DNA from: Candidatus Schekmanbacteria bacterium
GTDB lineage: Bacteria > CSSED10-310 > JACPHN01
NCBI GenBank assembly: GCA_016188575.1
Contig: JACPHN010000194.1
Span: forward strand, 1 to 41,719
DNA: 41,719 nucleotides
Direction: 5' to 3'
Shown: one piece after another, positions 33,130 through 40,947 of the stretch
Layout: each line of letters opens with the position of its first letter
Position numbering within the stretch: the first letter of the stretch is position 1
Position numbers and translations under genes: made by a program
Notes under the pieces: generated by a model
Databases searched by the model: none
What the model saw: only the letters and a program-made list of their open reading frames with translations
Told to the model about the DNA's origin: nothing

Positions 33130-34086
33130 GTGTGGACCACATACGAAACGGACCGGCGCGGTCCCAAGGCGTGGGCCCTGCTGAGCAGCATGGGGCGAGG
33201 CGACGGCCAGATGGCGGGGGTGCTCAGCCTGATTGGCGGCGCTGTGATCATCGCGTCCTTCGCGTTGGCCTGGCTGATCGCGACCCTGGGGCTCGCGGGA
33301 CTGTCGGATCGCACCAATCTCGAGCAGGTATACGAGCCCCCTGCGCTCACGCCGCTGAAGTGGCTACTCGATCAGCGAGACGTGCGCGCGAGCACGCTGT
33401 TCGGAGCACCGCCGCAGGCGGAGGGTTTCCATGTTCTGGGCACGGATGGCGCCGGGAGGGATATCCTCAGCCTGCTGGTCCTGGGCACGCGAACCTACCT
33501 GGTGCCGGGGCTGCTCGCCGTATCCATTGCGCTTGGGCTCGGCATCTTGCTTGGAACGATTCATGGCCATTATGGCGGGTATGCCGCAAAAGCCGTCTCG
33601 TGGTTCGTGAAGACGGTGCATTCGGTACCGAAGCTCCTGCTGCTGTTGGTGATCGGTGCGGTGACGGATTTCGACGTGAAATGGCTGATGTTCGGCTTGG
33701 GCTTCGCGGGTGCACCACGCGTCACCGAAATGGTGGCGGCGCGCATTGCGTCACTTCGCCGCGCCGATTTCATCGAAGCCGCGCGCGAGGCCGGGCTGCG
33801 CGAATGGGTGATCGTGGCCAAGCACGTGCTGTGGTACAACTGCCGCCACCTGCTCGTCATCCAGGCGTCCTTTTTCATGGCCGAGGCGATTCTCATGGAG
33901 ACGACGCTCAGTTACCTGAACTCGGGAGCCCAAGGTCTGAGCTGGGGCCGCATGGTTCAACACGGAAGTAACGACCTCTTTCAGGGAATATACTGGACCA
34001 GTGCTGCCCCGGCCGCTGCCGTGGTCACCACGATTCTGGGATTCTACCTGCTTGGCGATGGCCTCAACCGAATCCAGCAAAGCTAG
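33130..34086 (+). CDS. Peptide ABC transporter permease, OppC/DppC-type
   Basis: About 318 residues from GTG 33130, 10 bp after the oppB-like stop; a GTG at 33097 would overlap that gene by 23 bp. Membrane helices include SLIGGAVIIASFALAWLIAT and VPGLLAVSIALGLGILLGTI. The segment HVLGTDGAGRDILSLLVLGT is the OppC/DppC hallmark. FIEAAREAGLREWVIVAKHV is the EAA loop. It forms the transmembrane channel with the OppB-like partner. The next gene begins inside its 3' end. Confidence 0.92.
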   Translation: MWTTYETDRRGPKAWALLSSMGRGDGQMAGVLSLIGGAVIIASFALAWLIATLGLAGLSDRTNLEQVYEPPALTPLKWLLDQRDVRASTLFGAPPQAEGFHVLGTDGAGRDILSLLVLGTRTYLVPGLLAVSIALGLGILLGTIHGHYGGYAAKAVSWFVKTVHSVPKLLLLLVIGAVTDFDVKWLMFGLGFAGAPRVTEMVAARIASLRRADFIEAAREAGLREWVIVAKHVLWYNCRHLLVIQASFFMAEAILMETTLSYLNSGAQGLSWGRMVQHGSNDLFQGIYWTSAAPAAAVVTTILGFYLLGDGLNRIQQS

Positions 34087-35161
34087 CAAGGTTCCCGCAT
34101 TGCTTCGCGTCGAAGGGCTCCGCGCGTACTTTTCGCTGCGGCAAGGCATGCTGCGCGCGGTGGAGGACGTGAGCTTCGAGGTCCCCGTCGGGCGGATCGT
34201 CGGCCTCGTAGGTGAATCGGGCAGTGGGAAAACCGTGACTGCATACAGCACTGCGGGTCTGGAGATCGGGCGGCCCGGTATTATTGGCGGACACGTCTTC
34301 CTGGGCGATCGCGATCTGTTTTCCGGGCTGGAGCAGAGCTGCAGGATCGACGCCGCAGCGGGATCCGGAAAGACGCGGGTGCGCAAGAACAGCGGCAAGT
34401 GGTCCCGCCAACTGGCGGCAAATTACCGAGGGGTGCGTGGTTCACGAATTTCGATGATTTTCCAGGAGCCGCAGTCGTCGCTGGACCCTTTGTTCTCGAT
34501 AGAGCGACAGATCACCGAGCCTCTGTTGCGGCACGGGCAGTGCAGGAGTCGCCGCGAAGCGCGAGGCGAAGCGCTCGAATGGCTTCGCACCGTCGCCATC
34601 CACGCGCCCGAGCGCGTCCTCTCGTCGTACCCACACGAGCTCTCCGGCGGCATGTGCCAGCGCGTCATGCTGGCCATCGCCATGGCGTCGCGGCCGCAGC
34701 TTTTGATCGCGGACGAACCCACCACGGCGCTCGACGCCACCATTCAGGTACAGATCTTGAGCCTGTTGCGCCAGCTCAACCGCCAGCGGAGCGTGTCCGT
34801 GCTGCTAATCACCCACGACATCCAGATCGTGTACCACTACACCGACCTGGTGGTGGTGATGTATGCGGGATACGTCATGGAGCGGAATAGCACCGCGTGG
34901 CTGCTTGACCCGCGGCTGGAGGACAAGCACCCGTATACGCGCGCGCTCCTGGCGTCCGTGCCGTACGAGCAGGGGGCGATCAAGGTGCGGCGGCTGACCG
35001 CGGTGCAGGGCGAGTCGCCGAATCCCTTCGATGTTCCGCAGGGGTGCCCGTTCCATCCGCGCTGCCAGATGGTGGTGGGCGAGCAATGCCGGCGCGAGCT
35101 CCCGCCGCTGCTGGAGATTGCTCCCGGGCATCACGTGCGCTGCTGGCGGTGGTCGGAATGA
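34058..35161 (+). CDS. Peptide ABC transporter ATP-binding protein, OppD/DppD-type
   Basis: 367 residues from ATG 34058, overlapping the permease by 29 bp. Walker A GESGSGKT (52-59), Q-loop IFQEPQSSLDP (134-144), signature LSGGM (195-199), Walker B LLIADEP (215-221) and an H-loop in ITHD are intact. The C-terminal oligopeptide-transporter domain includes GCPFHPRC, which fits the Cys motif that can carry an Fe-S cluster in this family. A basic insertion (about 95-128) separates the switch region from the Q-loop. It powers import together with the OppF-like partner. Confidence 0.93.
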   Translation: MASTESSKASKVPALLRVEGLRAYFSLRQGMLRAVEDVSFEVPVGRIVGLVGESGSGKTVTAYSTAGLEIGRPGIIGGHVFLGDRDLFSGLEQSCRIDAAAGSGKTRVRKNSGKWSRQLAANYRGVRGSRISMIFQEPQSSLDPLFSIERQITEPLLRHGQCRSRREARGEALEWLRTVAIHAPERVLSSYPHELSGGMCQRVMLAIAMASRPQLLIADEPTTALDATIQVQILSLLRQLNRQRSVSVLLITHDIQIVYHYTDLVVVMYAGYVMERNSTAWLLDPRLEDKHPYTRALLASVPYEQGAIKVRRLTAVQGESPNPFDVPQGCPFHPRCQMVVGEQCRRELPPLLEIAPGHHVRCWRWSE

Positions 35162-36297
35162 ACGAGCTGATCCGGGCGGTGGACATTCACAAGGTTTATC
35201 GCAAGCGCCGCGGGCTACTGGACTTCATTCGCGCCGATGGGGGCGGGCGCGAGGACGGCTCGGGGGCCGTCACCGGGGGTGCGGCGGCGGCGGGCCCGCC
35301 GCTCACCGTGGAGCGCGACGCGGCTGGTCGCGACGGATTTCGGGTCGCTGCGGTCGACGGCGTGACGCTGGCCATCTCCGAGGGGGAGACGCTGGGTTTG
35401 GTGGGAGAGTCGGGCTGCGGGAAAACGACGCTCGCCCGCACCCTCTTGATGTTGACGCGCCCGAGCGCCGGCCATGTCTTCTTCGCCGGTCATGATCTCA
35501 CCTTGCTTCCCCGCGGTGAGCTCCGCAAGCTGCGCCGACAGATGCGACTCATCTTCCAAAACGCCGACGCGGCCCTGAATCCTGGAATGCGCGTCGGCGA
35601 CATCTTGACCGAGATCCTGGCCAACAATACGGCATTGCCGAGGCGCCTGAGGAGCGCCAAGGCCGGCGAGCTGCTCGAGCAGGTGAATCTCTCGGCGGAT
35701 TTCTTGACGCGGCGCCCGGACCAGCTCAGCGGCGGGCAAAAGCGGCGGGTCACGATTGCGAGGGCACTGGCGGGGAATCCCAGGCTGATCGTCGGTGACG
35801 AGCCGGTTTCCGGCCTCGACGTGTCAATCCAGGCGCAGATCATCAACTTGCTCAGAGATCTTCAGGCGGAGCATCGGCTCGGTTTCCTGTTCATCAGTCA
35901 TGACATCGCCATGGTGAAATATATCAGCCATCGGATCGCGATCATGTATGCAGGAAAGATCGTCGAGGTCGGGCCAAACCAGGTGGTGACGGCGGACGGT
36001 GGCATGCACCACCCGTATGCGCTGATGCTATTCTCGTGCGTGCTGTTTACGCGCATGGCGGAGAGCAGCGCGGCGGCCGCCGACTGGGAGATTCCGCAGC
36101 TCGCGGCGATTCCGCGATCCGGCTGTCGGTTCCGCCCGCGGTGCGAGCGCTACCGCGGGCTCGGTCAGCCCACGCGCTGTGCGGAGGCGGAGCCGGAGCT
36201 GCTCTCGGCAGGGCCCGGGCACTTCATAGCGTGTCACTATCCGGAGGCGGCGACGCCGGTCGCGCCGGGGGCTGTAGCTGGATTCCCGCAAGCCTGA
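35158..36297 (+). CDS. Peptide ABC transporter ATP-binding protein, OppF/DppF-type
   Basis: 379 residues from ATG 35158 (ATGA overlap with the preceding gene). Walker A GESGCGKT (83-90), Q-loop LIFQNADAALNPGM, signature LSGGQ (190-194), Walker B LIVGDEP (210-216) and ISHD are present. A C-terminal Cys motif GCRFRPRCERY is retained. Residues 26-60 form a Gly/Ala-rich insertion near the N-terminus that is longer than usual. The last 74 bp overlap the end of the argG-like gene on the other strand. This completes an OppABCDF importer set. Confidence 0.93.
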   Translation: MNELIRAVDIHKVYRKRRGLLDFIRADGGGREDGSGAVTGGAAAAGPPLTVERDAAGRDGFRVAAVDGVTLAISEGETLGLVGESGCGKTTLARTLLMLTRPSAGHVFFAGHDLTLLPRGELRKLRRQMRLIFQNADAALNPGMRVGDILTEILANNTALPRRLRSAKAGELLEQVNLSADFLTRRPDQLSGGQKRRVTIARALAGNPRLIVGDEPVSGLDVSIQAQIINLLRDLQAEHRLGFLFISHDIAMVKYISHRIAIMYAGKIVEVGPNQVVTADGGMHHPYALMLFSCVLFTRMAESSAAAADWEIPQLAAIPRSGCRFRPRCERYRGLGQPTRCAEAEPELLSAGPGHFIACHYPEAATPVAPGAVAGFPQA

Positions 36298-37552
36298 GAA
36301 TGCGCTTGAGAACGCTGCTGTCGAGCGAGGAGGAGGGGCCGACATCATCGGCTTGGCTTCCCGCGCTCGGTGCCAGGGCGGCAAACGCCCGCGTCGACAG
36401 GCCCAGGCTCTCTGCCAGCCCTTCGACCGCACGGCTCTCCAGGTCGAGCACCGCGGCGCGACGCCCCTGCAGCACCACGGGAGGCACGAGCGCCTGCTCG
36501 GAGCGCCGCCCAACAACTCTGGCAACGCCGTCAGCGAGGCGAACTCTGATGTCCCCGGTAACGGGATTCTGGGTTTCCGCCAAGAACGCCTCAAGAGCGT
36601 TGAGCAGCGGCGAAAAATAGTGCCCCGAATACACGAGCCGCGCGTATTCTTGCTCCACGGATCGCTTGAAGAAGAGCAAATCCTGAGGGCAGGTGAGGTT
36701 TTCGATCTCGCGATGAGCGAGGATGAGCACCCGCGCGCCCGGCGCTTCGTATAGGGCCCGCCGCTTGAAGCCGAGGATCCGGTTTTCCACGATGTCGGCG
36801 CGGCCGATGCCGCGGCGTCCCGCCTCCCGGTTGAGCAGCCGGAGGATCGCGGCCAGCGAGCACGGGCGACCGTCCAACGCCGTCGGTACGCCGCGATCGA
36901 AGCCGATTTGCAGCACGAGCGGCGCCGCCGACGGGTCACGGACGGACCAGCGAAAACCGTCCTCGGGGGCGTCGAGCCACGGATCCAGCGACGAGTAGGT
37001 CAGGCAGCGCCCCCAAATGTTCTCATCGACCTGGTAGTCGCGTTCGATCTGCGAGAATACTCCGATACCGCGTGTCCGAGCCTCTTCGAGCAGGGCCTCG
37101 CGCGGTAGGCTGACGCCGCGAAGCGGGGTGAGGATTTCGATTTCGGGTTCGAGGGCCCGTGCATAGCTGTTGAAACGGACAAAATCGTTGCGGTGTCCGG
37201 CCGCGCCATGAGCGATCGCGCCACAGCCATGCTCGCGATAGAAGTCGACCAGCTTCTCGACGATCAGCGGTCGCGACAGTGCGGCGGACAGATGGTAGCC
37301 GCCGTCATACTCGGGATGCGCCGGCAACGCCTTGGCGAGGATCTGGTTGGCGAGCTCGTCACTGGCGTGCAGCGAATACGAGGCCGCGGCGCCAAGGCGA
37401 AGGCCTTCCTTGCGGATGCGTTCGGCGTTTTCCTCGTTGTCAGCACCGAGCATGTCGACGTGGACACAGACGACCTCATGCCCCTGCTCGCGCAAGGCGT
37501 GCAAGCTCACTGCCGTGCTCAGTCCGCCGCCATTACCCAGTACGACTCGCAT
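36224..37552 (-). CDS. Argininosuccinate synthase-like protein with degenerate PP-loop
   Basis: 442 residues from ATG 37552 (AGGAAG upstream). Similarity to ArgG runs throughout: LSAALSRPLIVEKLVDF, HGAAGHRNDFVRF (115-127), YQVDENIWGRC, GVPTALDG, GIGRADIVENRILGFKRR and YSGHYFSPLLNALEAFLAETQ. The ATP-pyrophosphatase loop, normally AYSGGLDTS in ArgG, reads GNGGGLSTA (6-14): the first Ser is Gly, the Asp is Ser and the last Ser is Ala. In HGATGKGND the Thr and Lys are also changed; Asn, Asp and Arg remain. Normal ATP activation of citrulline is doubtful. I infer a paralogue with a changed or lost activity, not the main arginine enzyme. The C-terminus is about 40 residues longer than usual and overlaps the OppF-like gene antisense. 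No other arginine genes are near. Confidence 0.85.
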   Translation of the reverse strand: MRVVLGNGGGLSTAVSLHALREQGHEVVCVHVDMLGADNEENAERIRKEGLRLGAAASYSLHASDELANQILAKALPAHPEYDGGYHLSAALSRPLIVEKLVDFYREHGCGAIAHGAAGHRNDFVRFNSYARALEPEIEILTPLRGVSLPREALLEEARTRGIGVFSQIERDYQVDENIWGRCLTYSSLDPWLDAPEDGFRWSVRDPSAAPLVLQIGFDRGVPTALDGRPCSLAAILRLLNREAGRRGIGRADIVENRILGFKRRALYEAPGARVLILAHREIENLTCPQDLLFFKRSVEQEYARLVYSGHYFSPLLNALEAFLAETQNPVTGDIRVRLADGVARVVGRRSEQALVPPVVLQGRRAAVLDLESRAVEGLAESLGLSTRAFAALAPSAGSQADDVGPSSSLDSSVLKRILRLAGIQLQPPARPASPPPDSDTL

Positions 37553-37590
37553 CGCGCTTCCTGACTCCCGACTCGCCAGCGGCGCCATGA

Positions 37591-37628
37591 TAAAGGGGGA
37601 AGGAACCGATTGCAAGGCCCCTTCCCCC
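37591..37628 (-). terminator. Probable terminator downstream of the phasin gene
   Basis: Read on the minus strand, GGGGGAAGG (37628-37620) pairs perfectly with CCTTCCCCC (37603-37595), a 9-bp stem, followed by TTTA. It lies between the phasin stop and the argG-like start. The T-run is short, so termination may be partial and could act as attenuation of read-through into the argG-like gene. Confidence 0.55.
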
Positions 37629-37666
37629 ATTGTAGCGGTCCCGGCCGCCGGCCGCCGCTCGACCGT

Positions 37667-37684
37667 GCGCCTGATTTCAGGCGC
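37667..37684. repeat. Perfect 8-bp hairpin after the phasin gene
   Basis: GCGCCTGA and TCAGGCGC are perfectly complementary around a 2-base loop, 40 bp past the phasin stop. Without a T-run it could be a transcript-stabilising 3' hairpin. Confidence 0.4.
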
Positions 37685-37724
37685 GCCTGGGACCGCGCCA
37701 CGGCAAGCTCCTGGCGACCTTGCT

Positions 37725-38279
37725 TCAGACGGTAGTCTCGGTCTCCAGCTTCTTGAGCCGCCCGTCAATAGCCTCCATGACCGTCACGCGATTCTTGTGC
37801 TCGGCCTCGTGCGCCCGTAGCGCGTTCATCTGCTCGACATCAAGCTCTTCGAGCTTGACCTGGATTTCCTTGGCGGTGAGCTTGTCGTACTCGTGCACGG
37901 GGAGCTCCGCCACGGTGGCCTCGAGCTTCTTGAGGCGCGACTCGAGATGCTCGATGGCGGTCGCCAGCAGGTCAAACCGGCCCTGGACCGAGGTGCGAAA
38001 GCGCTCGAGCGTGCCTTCGGCGTAGGAGACGACCTCACGACGCCAGCTCTCCAGGATGTCTTTTTGTTCTGTAAGCTGCTTGCGCAGATACTCCTTGCCA
38101 TCGTGCTCGACCTTCTCGCCGCGGGTGACCAGCTTGTCGACGAGGCCGGAGCTTTGCTCGCGAGCGATTTCGAAGACGCCGAGCGAGGCGAGGTAGGTTT
38201 GACTGATCAGATGCGTTCCTTTGGTTGCCAGGTCACGGCTGCTTTTTTCAAAGGAATCGAGAAGTGCGCTTCTGGCCAT
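37725..38279 (-). CDS. Phasin-like granule-associated coiled-coil protein
   Basis: 184 residues from ATG 38279 with AGGAGG upstream. The sequence is almost wholly helical and amphipathic: an N-terminal helix region (SLGVFEIAREQSSGLVDKLVTRGEKVE) followed by heptad-like coiled coil (LLATAIEHLESRLKKLEATV). The N-terminal part resembles PhaI/PhaF-type phasins, which coat polyhydroxyalkanoate granules. The C-terminal segment with two similar DGRLKKLE / ESRLKKLE heptads may oligomerise. No PHA synthase is in the window, so the granule link is inference; a generic coiled-coil protein is the alternative. The GntR gene lies just upstream on the same strand. Confidence 0.7.
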   Translation of the reverse strand: MARSALLDSFEKSSRDLATKGTHLISQTYLASLGVFEIAREQSSGLVDKLVTRGEKVEHDGKEYLRKQLTEQKDILESWRREVVSYAEGTLERFRTSVQGRFDLLATAIEHLESRLKKLEATVAELPVHEYDKLTAKEIQVKLEELDVEQMNALRAHEAEHKNRVTVMEAIDGRLKKLETETTV

Positions 38280-38365
38280 GGATTTGCCTCCTGAGTCTGG
38301 GTAGCGGCTGCGTTGCCGCACCGCGTCATCAACATCCCGGTATATAACGCATCGCGTCAATCGTG

Positions 38366-39193
38366 TCAAGCGCGGTCGCTCGAGGAGGCGCGCTCCCGCC
38401 GCAGCGCGTCGCTCTGCAGCAACCCCCGAAAGCGCTCCAGACAGGCGGCATTGAACTGCCGAAAGGCCGCCTCGGCCTGCGCAATGTCGCTCGCGTTCAG
38501 GGTACCGCGCTCCCATTTGTCGAGCAGCCGGTGCCAGACCGAGAGGTTGAAGGCGGGGTCCGCGTACATGGCGCCGACGACTGCCGGGACCTGCATGAGA
38601 ATGTCGACGATCGAGTTGAACACGGCCAGGATGACGGGGTGGTCCAGTGGCAAAATCATCGCGCGCGCCGCGCGCAGCTCGGCCTGTGCCAGGCGCAACG
38701 GCTGCGGCGGACTTTCCCCCGCCAGCAGCTCAAATTGCTCGACCGCTCGCCGCACGGGTCCGGGATCGTAGCGCCGGCAGTCCGCGGCAATGAGCCTGAC
38801 GACCTCGAACAGGAGCACCAGGCGGGTCGTCAAGAAGTCGGCGAAGATCCTGGTTGCCTTGTCAGGAAGGCGCTGCGAGAACCGGAAGAAGTAGTGCCAC
38901 GTTTCGATGCCTCCGTACCGCGCGACGTCGCGGACGACCATGCCAACGCGCGGCACGGCTTCGATGAGCCCCGCTTGCCGGAGCCGTGCCAGCACGACCT
39001 GGACCGTCGAGGCGTTGATCCGGTGGTCGCCCGCAAGCGCGCGCACGGCGGGCAGCCGATCTCCGGGAGGGAAGACCCCGGCGACGATCTCGAAGGCGAT
39101 CTGGTCGGCAACCTCGTCAACGATGGACCGGCGCGGCGGGGTGCGCGACGGCGAGGCGGTGGATCTGTCGGAAAGATGCGAGGGAGAGCGCAT
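38366..39193 (-). CDS. GntR-family transcriptional regulator (FadR/FCD-like)
   Basis: 275 residues from ATG 39193. Residues about 22-88 form a winged helix-turn-helix (IVDEVADQIAFEIVAGVFPP, LPAVRALAGDHRINASTVQVV, GLIEAVPRVGMVVRD). An all-helical C-terminal ligand domain of FCD type follows (about 100-260). The metal-binding His/Asp residues typical of FCD proteins cannot be placed by eye. It is divergent from the flavin monooxygenase and lies 86 bp upstream of the phasin gene on the same strand, so it may control either or both. The ligand is unknown, perhaps an acid metabolite. Confidence 0.88.
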   Translation of the reverse strand: MRSPSHLSDRSTASPSRTPPRRSIVDEVADQIAFEIVAGVFPPGDRLPAVRALAGDHRINASTVQVVLARLRQAGLIEAVPRVGMVVRDVARYGGIETWHYFFRFSQRLPDKATRIFADFLTTRLVLLFEVVRLIAADCRRYDPGPVRRAVEQFELLAGESPPQPLRLAQAELRAARAMILPLDHPVILAVFNSIVDILMQVPAVVGAMYADPAFNLSVWHRLLDKWERGTLNASDIAQAEAAFRQFNAACLERFRGLLQSDALRRERASSSDRA

Positions 39194-39227
39194 GGCATGG
39201 TTCCCGTTGCCGAAAAGACTGTTGTGT

Positions 39228-39246
39228 GGTACAGATATGGGTACAG
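39228..39246. promoter_or_regulatory. Direct repeat, possible GntR operator
   Basis: GGTACAG occurs at 39228-39234 and again at 39240-39246, 12 bp apart (about one helical turn), 35-53 bp upstream of the GntR start in the divergent gap. This is a plausible autoregulatory site, supported only by position and repetition. Confidence 0.35.
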
Positions 39247-39422
39247 CGCGAAACTCGCGTTTTCAACTCGTGATGCCTCTGGAGGGCCAGACGATGGGGT
39301 CGAATTTCTGGCGCCGGCCGAATGTGCTTTACGCCATGGCGAGCGCAATGCGCTTGGACACTCGTAAAGGAGCATCACCCGACATTCGGCCGACGCCCAA
39401 TTTCTCGCCCGCCTCCCGCGTC

Positions 39423-40916
39423 ATGCATGACCCGGCGCTCACCTGCGAAATCGCCGTGGTAGGGGCGGGTTTTTCCGGTATCGGCGCAGGGATCCGGCTG
39501 AAGCAGGCCGGCTTCCATGACTTTGCCATTTTCGAGCAGGCCGGCGACCTCGGCGGCACCTGGCGAGACAACACCTATCCGGGAATCGCCGTCGACATTA
39601 CCTCCTTTACCTACTCCTTTTCGTTCGAACCCAACCCCGACTGGTCTCGGGTTTTTGCGCCGGGGCATGAGCTCAAGGCCTACGCGGACCACTGCGCCGA
39701 CAAGTACGGAGTGCGCGGCCATATTCGCTTCCACACCCGCATCGTGCGCGCGGTCTTCGACAGCGACGCCGGCGTGTGGCGCCTGCACAGCGGCGACAAC
39801 GAGGTGATCGTCGCGCGCTATCTGATCTCCGCCTGCGGCGGACTGACGCAACCGAAAGTCCCGGACATCGCGGGGCTGGGCTCGTTTGCCGGCAAGGTAG
39901 TGCACACGGCGCGCTGGGACCATGCTCACGACCTGAGCGGCCGGCGCGTGGCGATTATCGGCACCGGCGCGACGTCGGTCCAGCTCACGCCCGCCATCGC
40001 CCCACTGGTCGAGCGCCTCTTCGTCTTCCAGCGCACGCCCATCTGGATATTGTCCAAGCCGGACGCGGAAATCCCGGCGGCCTTGCGAACGCTGTTTCGC
40101 TACCTTCCCTTGACGCAGACGTCGGTGCGCGCGGCTACCAGCCTGTTGACGGAGATCATCATGACCTTCGGCATTGTCTACAACCGACAGCTTCCGTGGT
40201 TGGTGCGCGGGCTGGAAAGGATCTGCCTGAACCACCTTAATGCGCAGGTGCGGGATGCGGAGCTGCGGCGCAAGCTGACTCCGTCCTACGGGTTCGGCTG
40301 CAAGCGCCCGAGCTTCTCGAAAGACTACTTTCCCGCGTTCAATCGCGCCAACGTCGAGCTCGTCACGGACCGTATCGACCGGATGACGCCGGGGGGCATC
40401 CGCACTGTCGATGGGCGGGAGCGCACGGTTGACACACTGATTCTGGCGACGGGGTTCAAGGTGTTTGAAAAAGGGAACACGCCGCCATTCGAAGTGTATG
40501 GCCGCGGCGGCATCGAGCTCGGCGATTTCTGGGACCGGCACCGGTATCAGGCGTACGAAGGGGCGACGGTGCCGGGGTTTCCGAACGCCTTCATGGTGCT
40601 CGGCCCCTACGCGACCACGGGGTCTTCCTGGTTTTCCATGGTCGAGGCGCAGACTACGCACGCTGTTCGCTGCCTTTCGGAAGCGCGCCGGCGCGGCGCC
40701 CGCGTGATCGAGATCAGGCAGGAGCCTCACGACGCCTTTTTTCAGGATATTCTGCGCAGGCAAAAAAACACGGTGTTCTTCAACAACAATTGTGCGCGAG
40801 CCAACAGCTACTACTTCGATCGCCATGGGGACGCTCCATTCTTGCGGCCGGCGTCGGGAGCCGAGCTGTGGTGGCGATGCCGAACCTTCGACCTCGACCA
40901 TTACCAATTTTCCTGA
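39423..40916 (+). CDS. Baeyer-Villiger-type flavin-containing monooxygenase
   Basis: 497 residues if started at ATG 39423. The FAD motif VVGAGFSGIGAG (12-23) is followed by DLGGTWRDNTYPG (42-54). The Baeyer-Villiger fingerprint FxGxxxHxxxW[PD] is present as FAGKVVHTARWD (155-166), and the NADPH motif is IIGTGATSVQ (178-187). The later DTLILATGFKVFEKGN segment is typical of the family. Such enzymes insert one oxygen of O2 into a ketone using NADPH and FAD. The substrate cannot be read from sequence. The start is uncertain: in-frame ATGs at 39336 and 39348 lie upstream, and an AAAGGAG at 39366-39372 precedes no standard start codon in this frame. Divergent from the GntR gene, which may regulate it. 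Confidence 0.92.
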   Translation: MHDPALTCEIAVVGAGFSGIGAGIRLKQAGFHDFAIFEQAGDLGGTWRDNTYPGIAVDITSFTYSFSFEPNPDWSRVFAPGHELKAYADHCADKYGVRGHIRFHTRIVRAVFDSDAGVWRLHSGDNEVIVARYLISACGGLTQPKVPDIAGLGSFAGKVVHTARWDHAHDLSGRRVAIIGTGATSVQLTPAIAPLVERLFVFQRTPIWILSKPDAEIPAALRTLFRYLPLTQTSVRAATSLLTEIIMTFGIVYNRQLPWLVRGLERICLNHLNAQVRDAELRRKLTPSYGFGCKRPSFSKDYFPAFNRANVELVTDRIDRMTPGGIRTVDGRERTVDTLILATGFKVFEKGNTPPFEVYGRGGIELGDFWDRHRYQAYEGATVPGFPNAFMVLGPYATTGSSWFSMVEAQTTHAVRCLSEARRRGARVIEIRQEPHDAFFQDILRRQKNTVFFNNNCARANSYYFDRHGDAPFLRPASGAELWWRCRTFDLDHYQFS

Positions 40917-40947
40917 GAGCGGCGCGCGCATTGCCGCGGGGAGCTGG

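Noticed and set aside
34350-34376. A second ATP-binding loop (AAAGSGKT) in the OppD-like protein
   Set aside because: The position needing Gly in GxxxxGKT is Ala, and the real Walker A is intact upstream; this lies in a low-conservation insertion.
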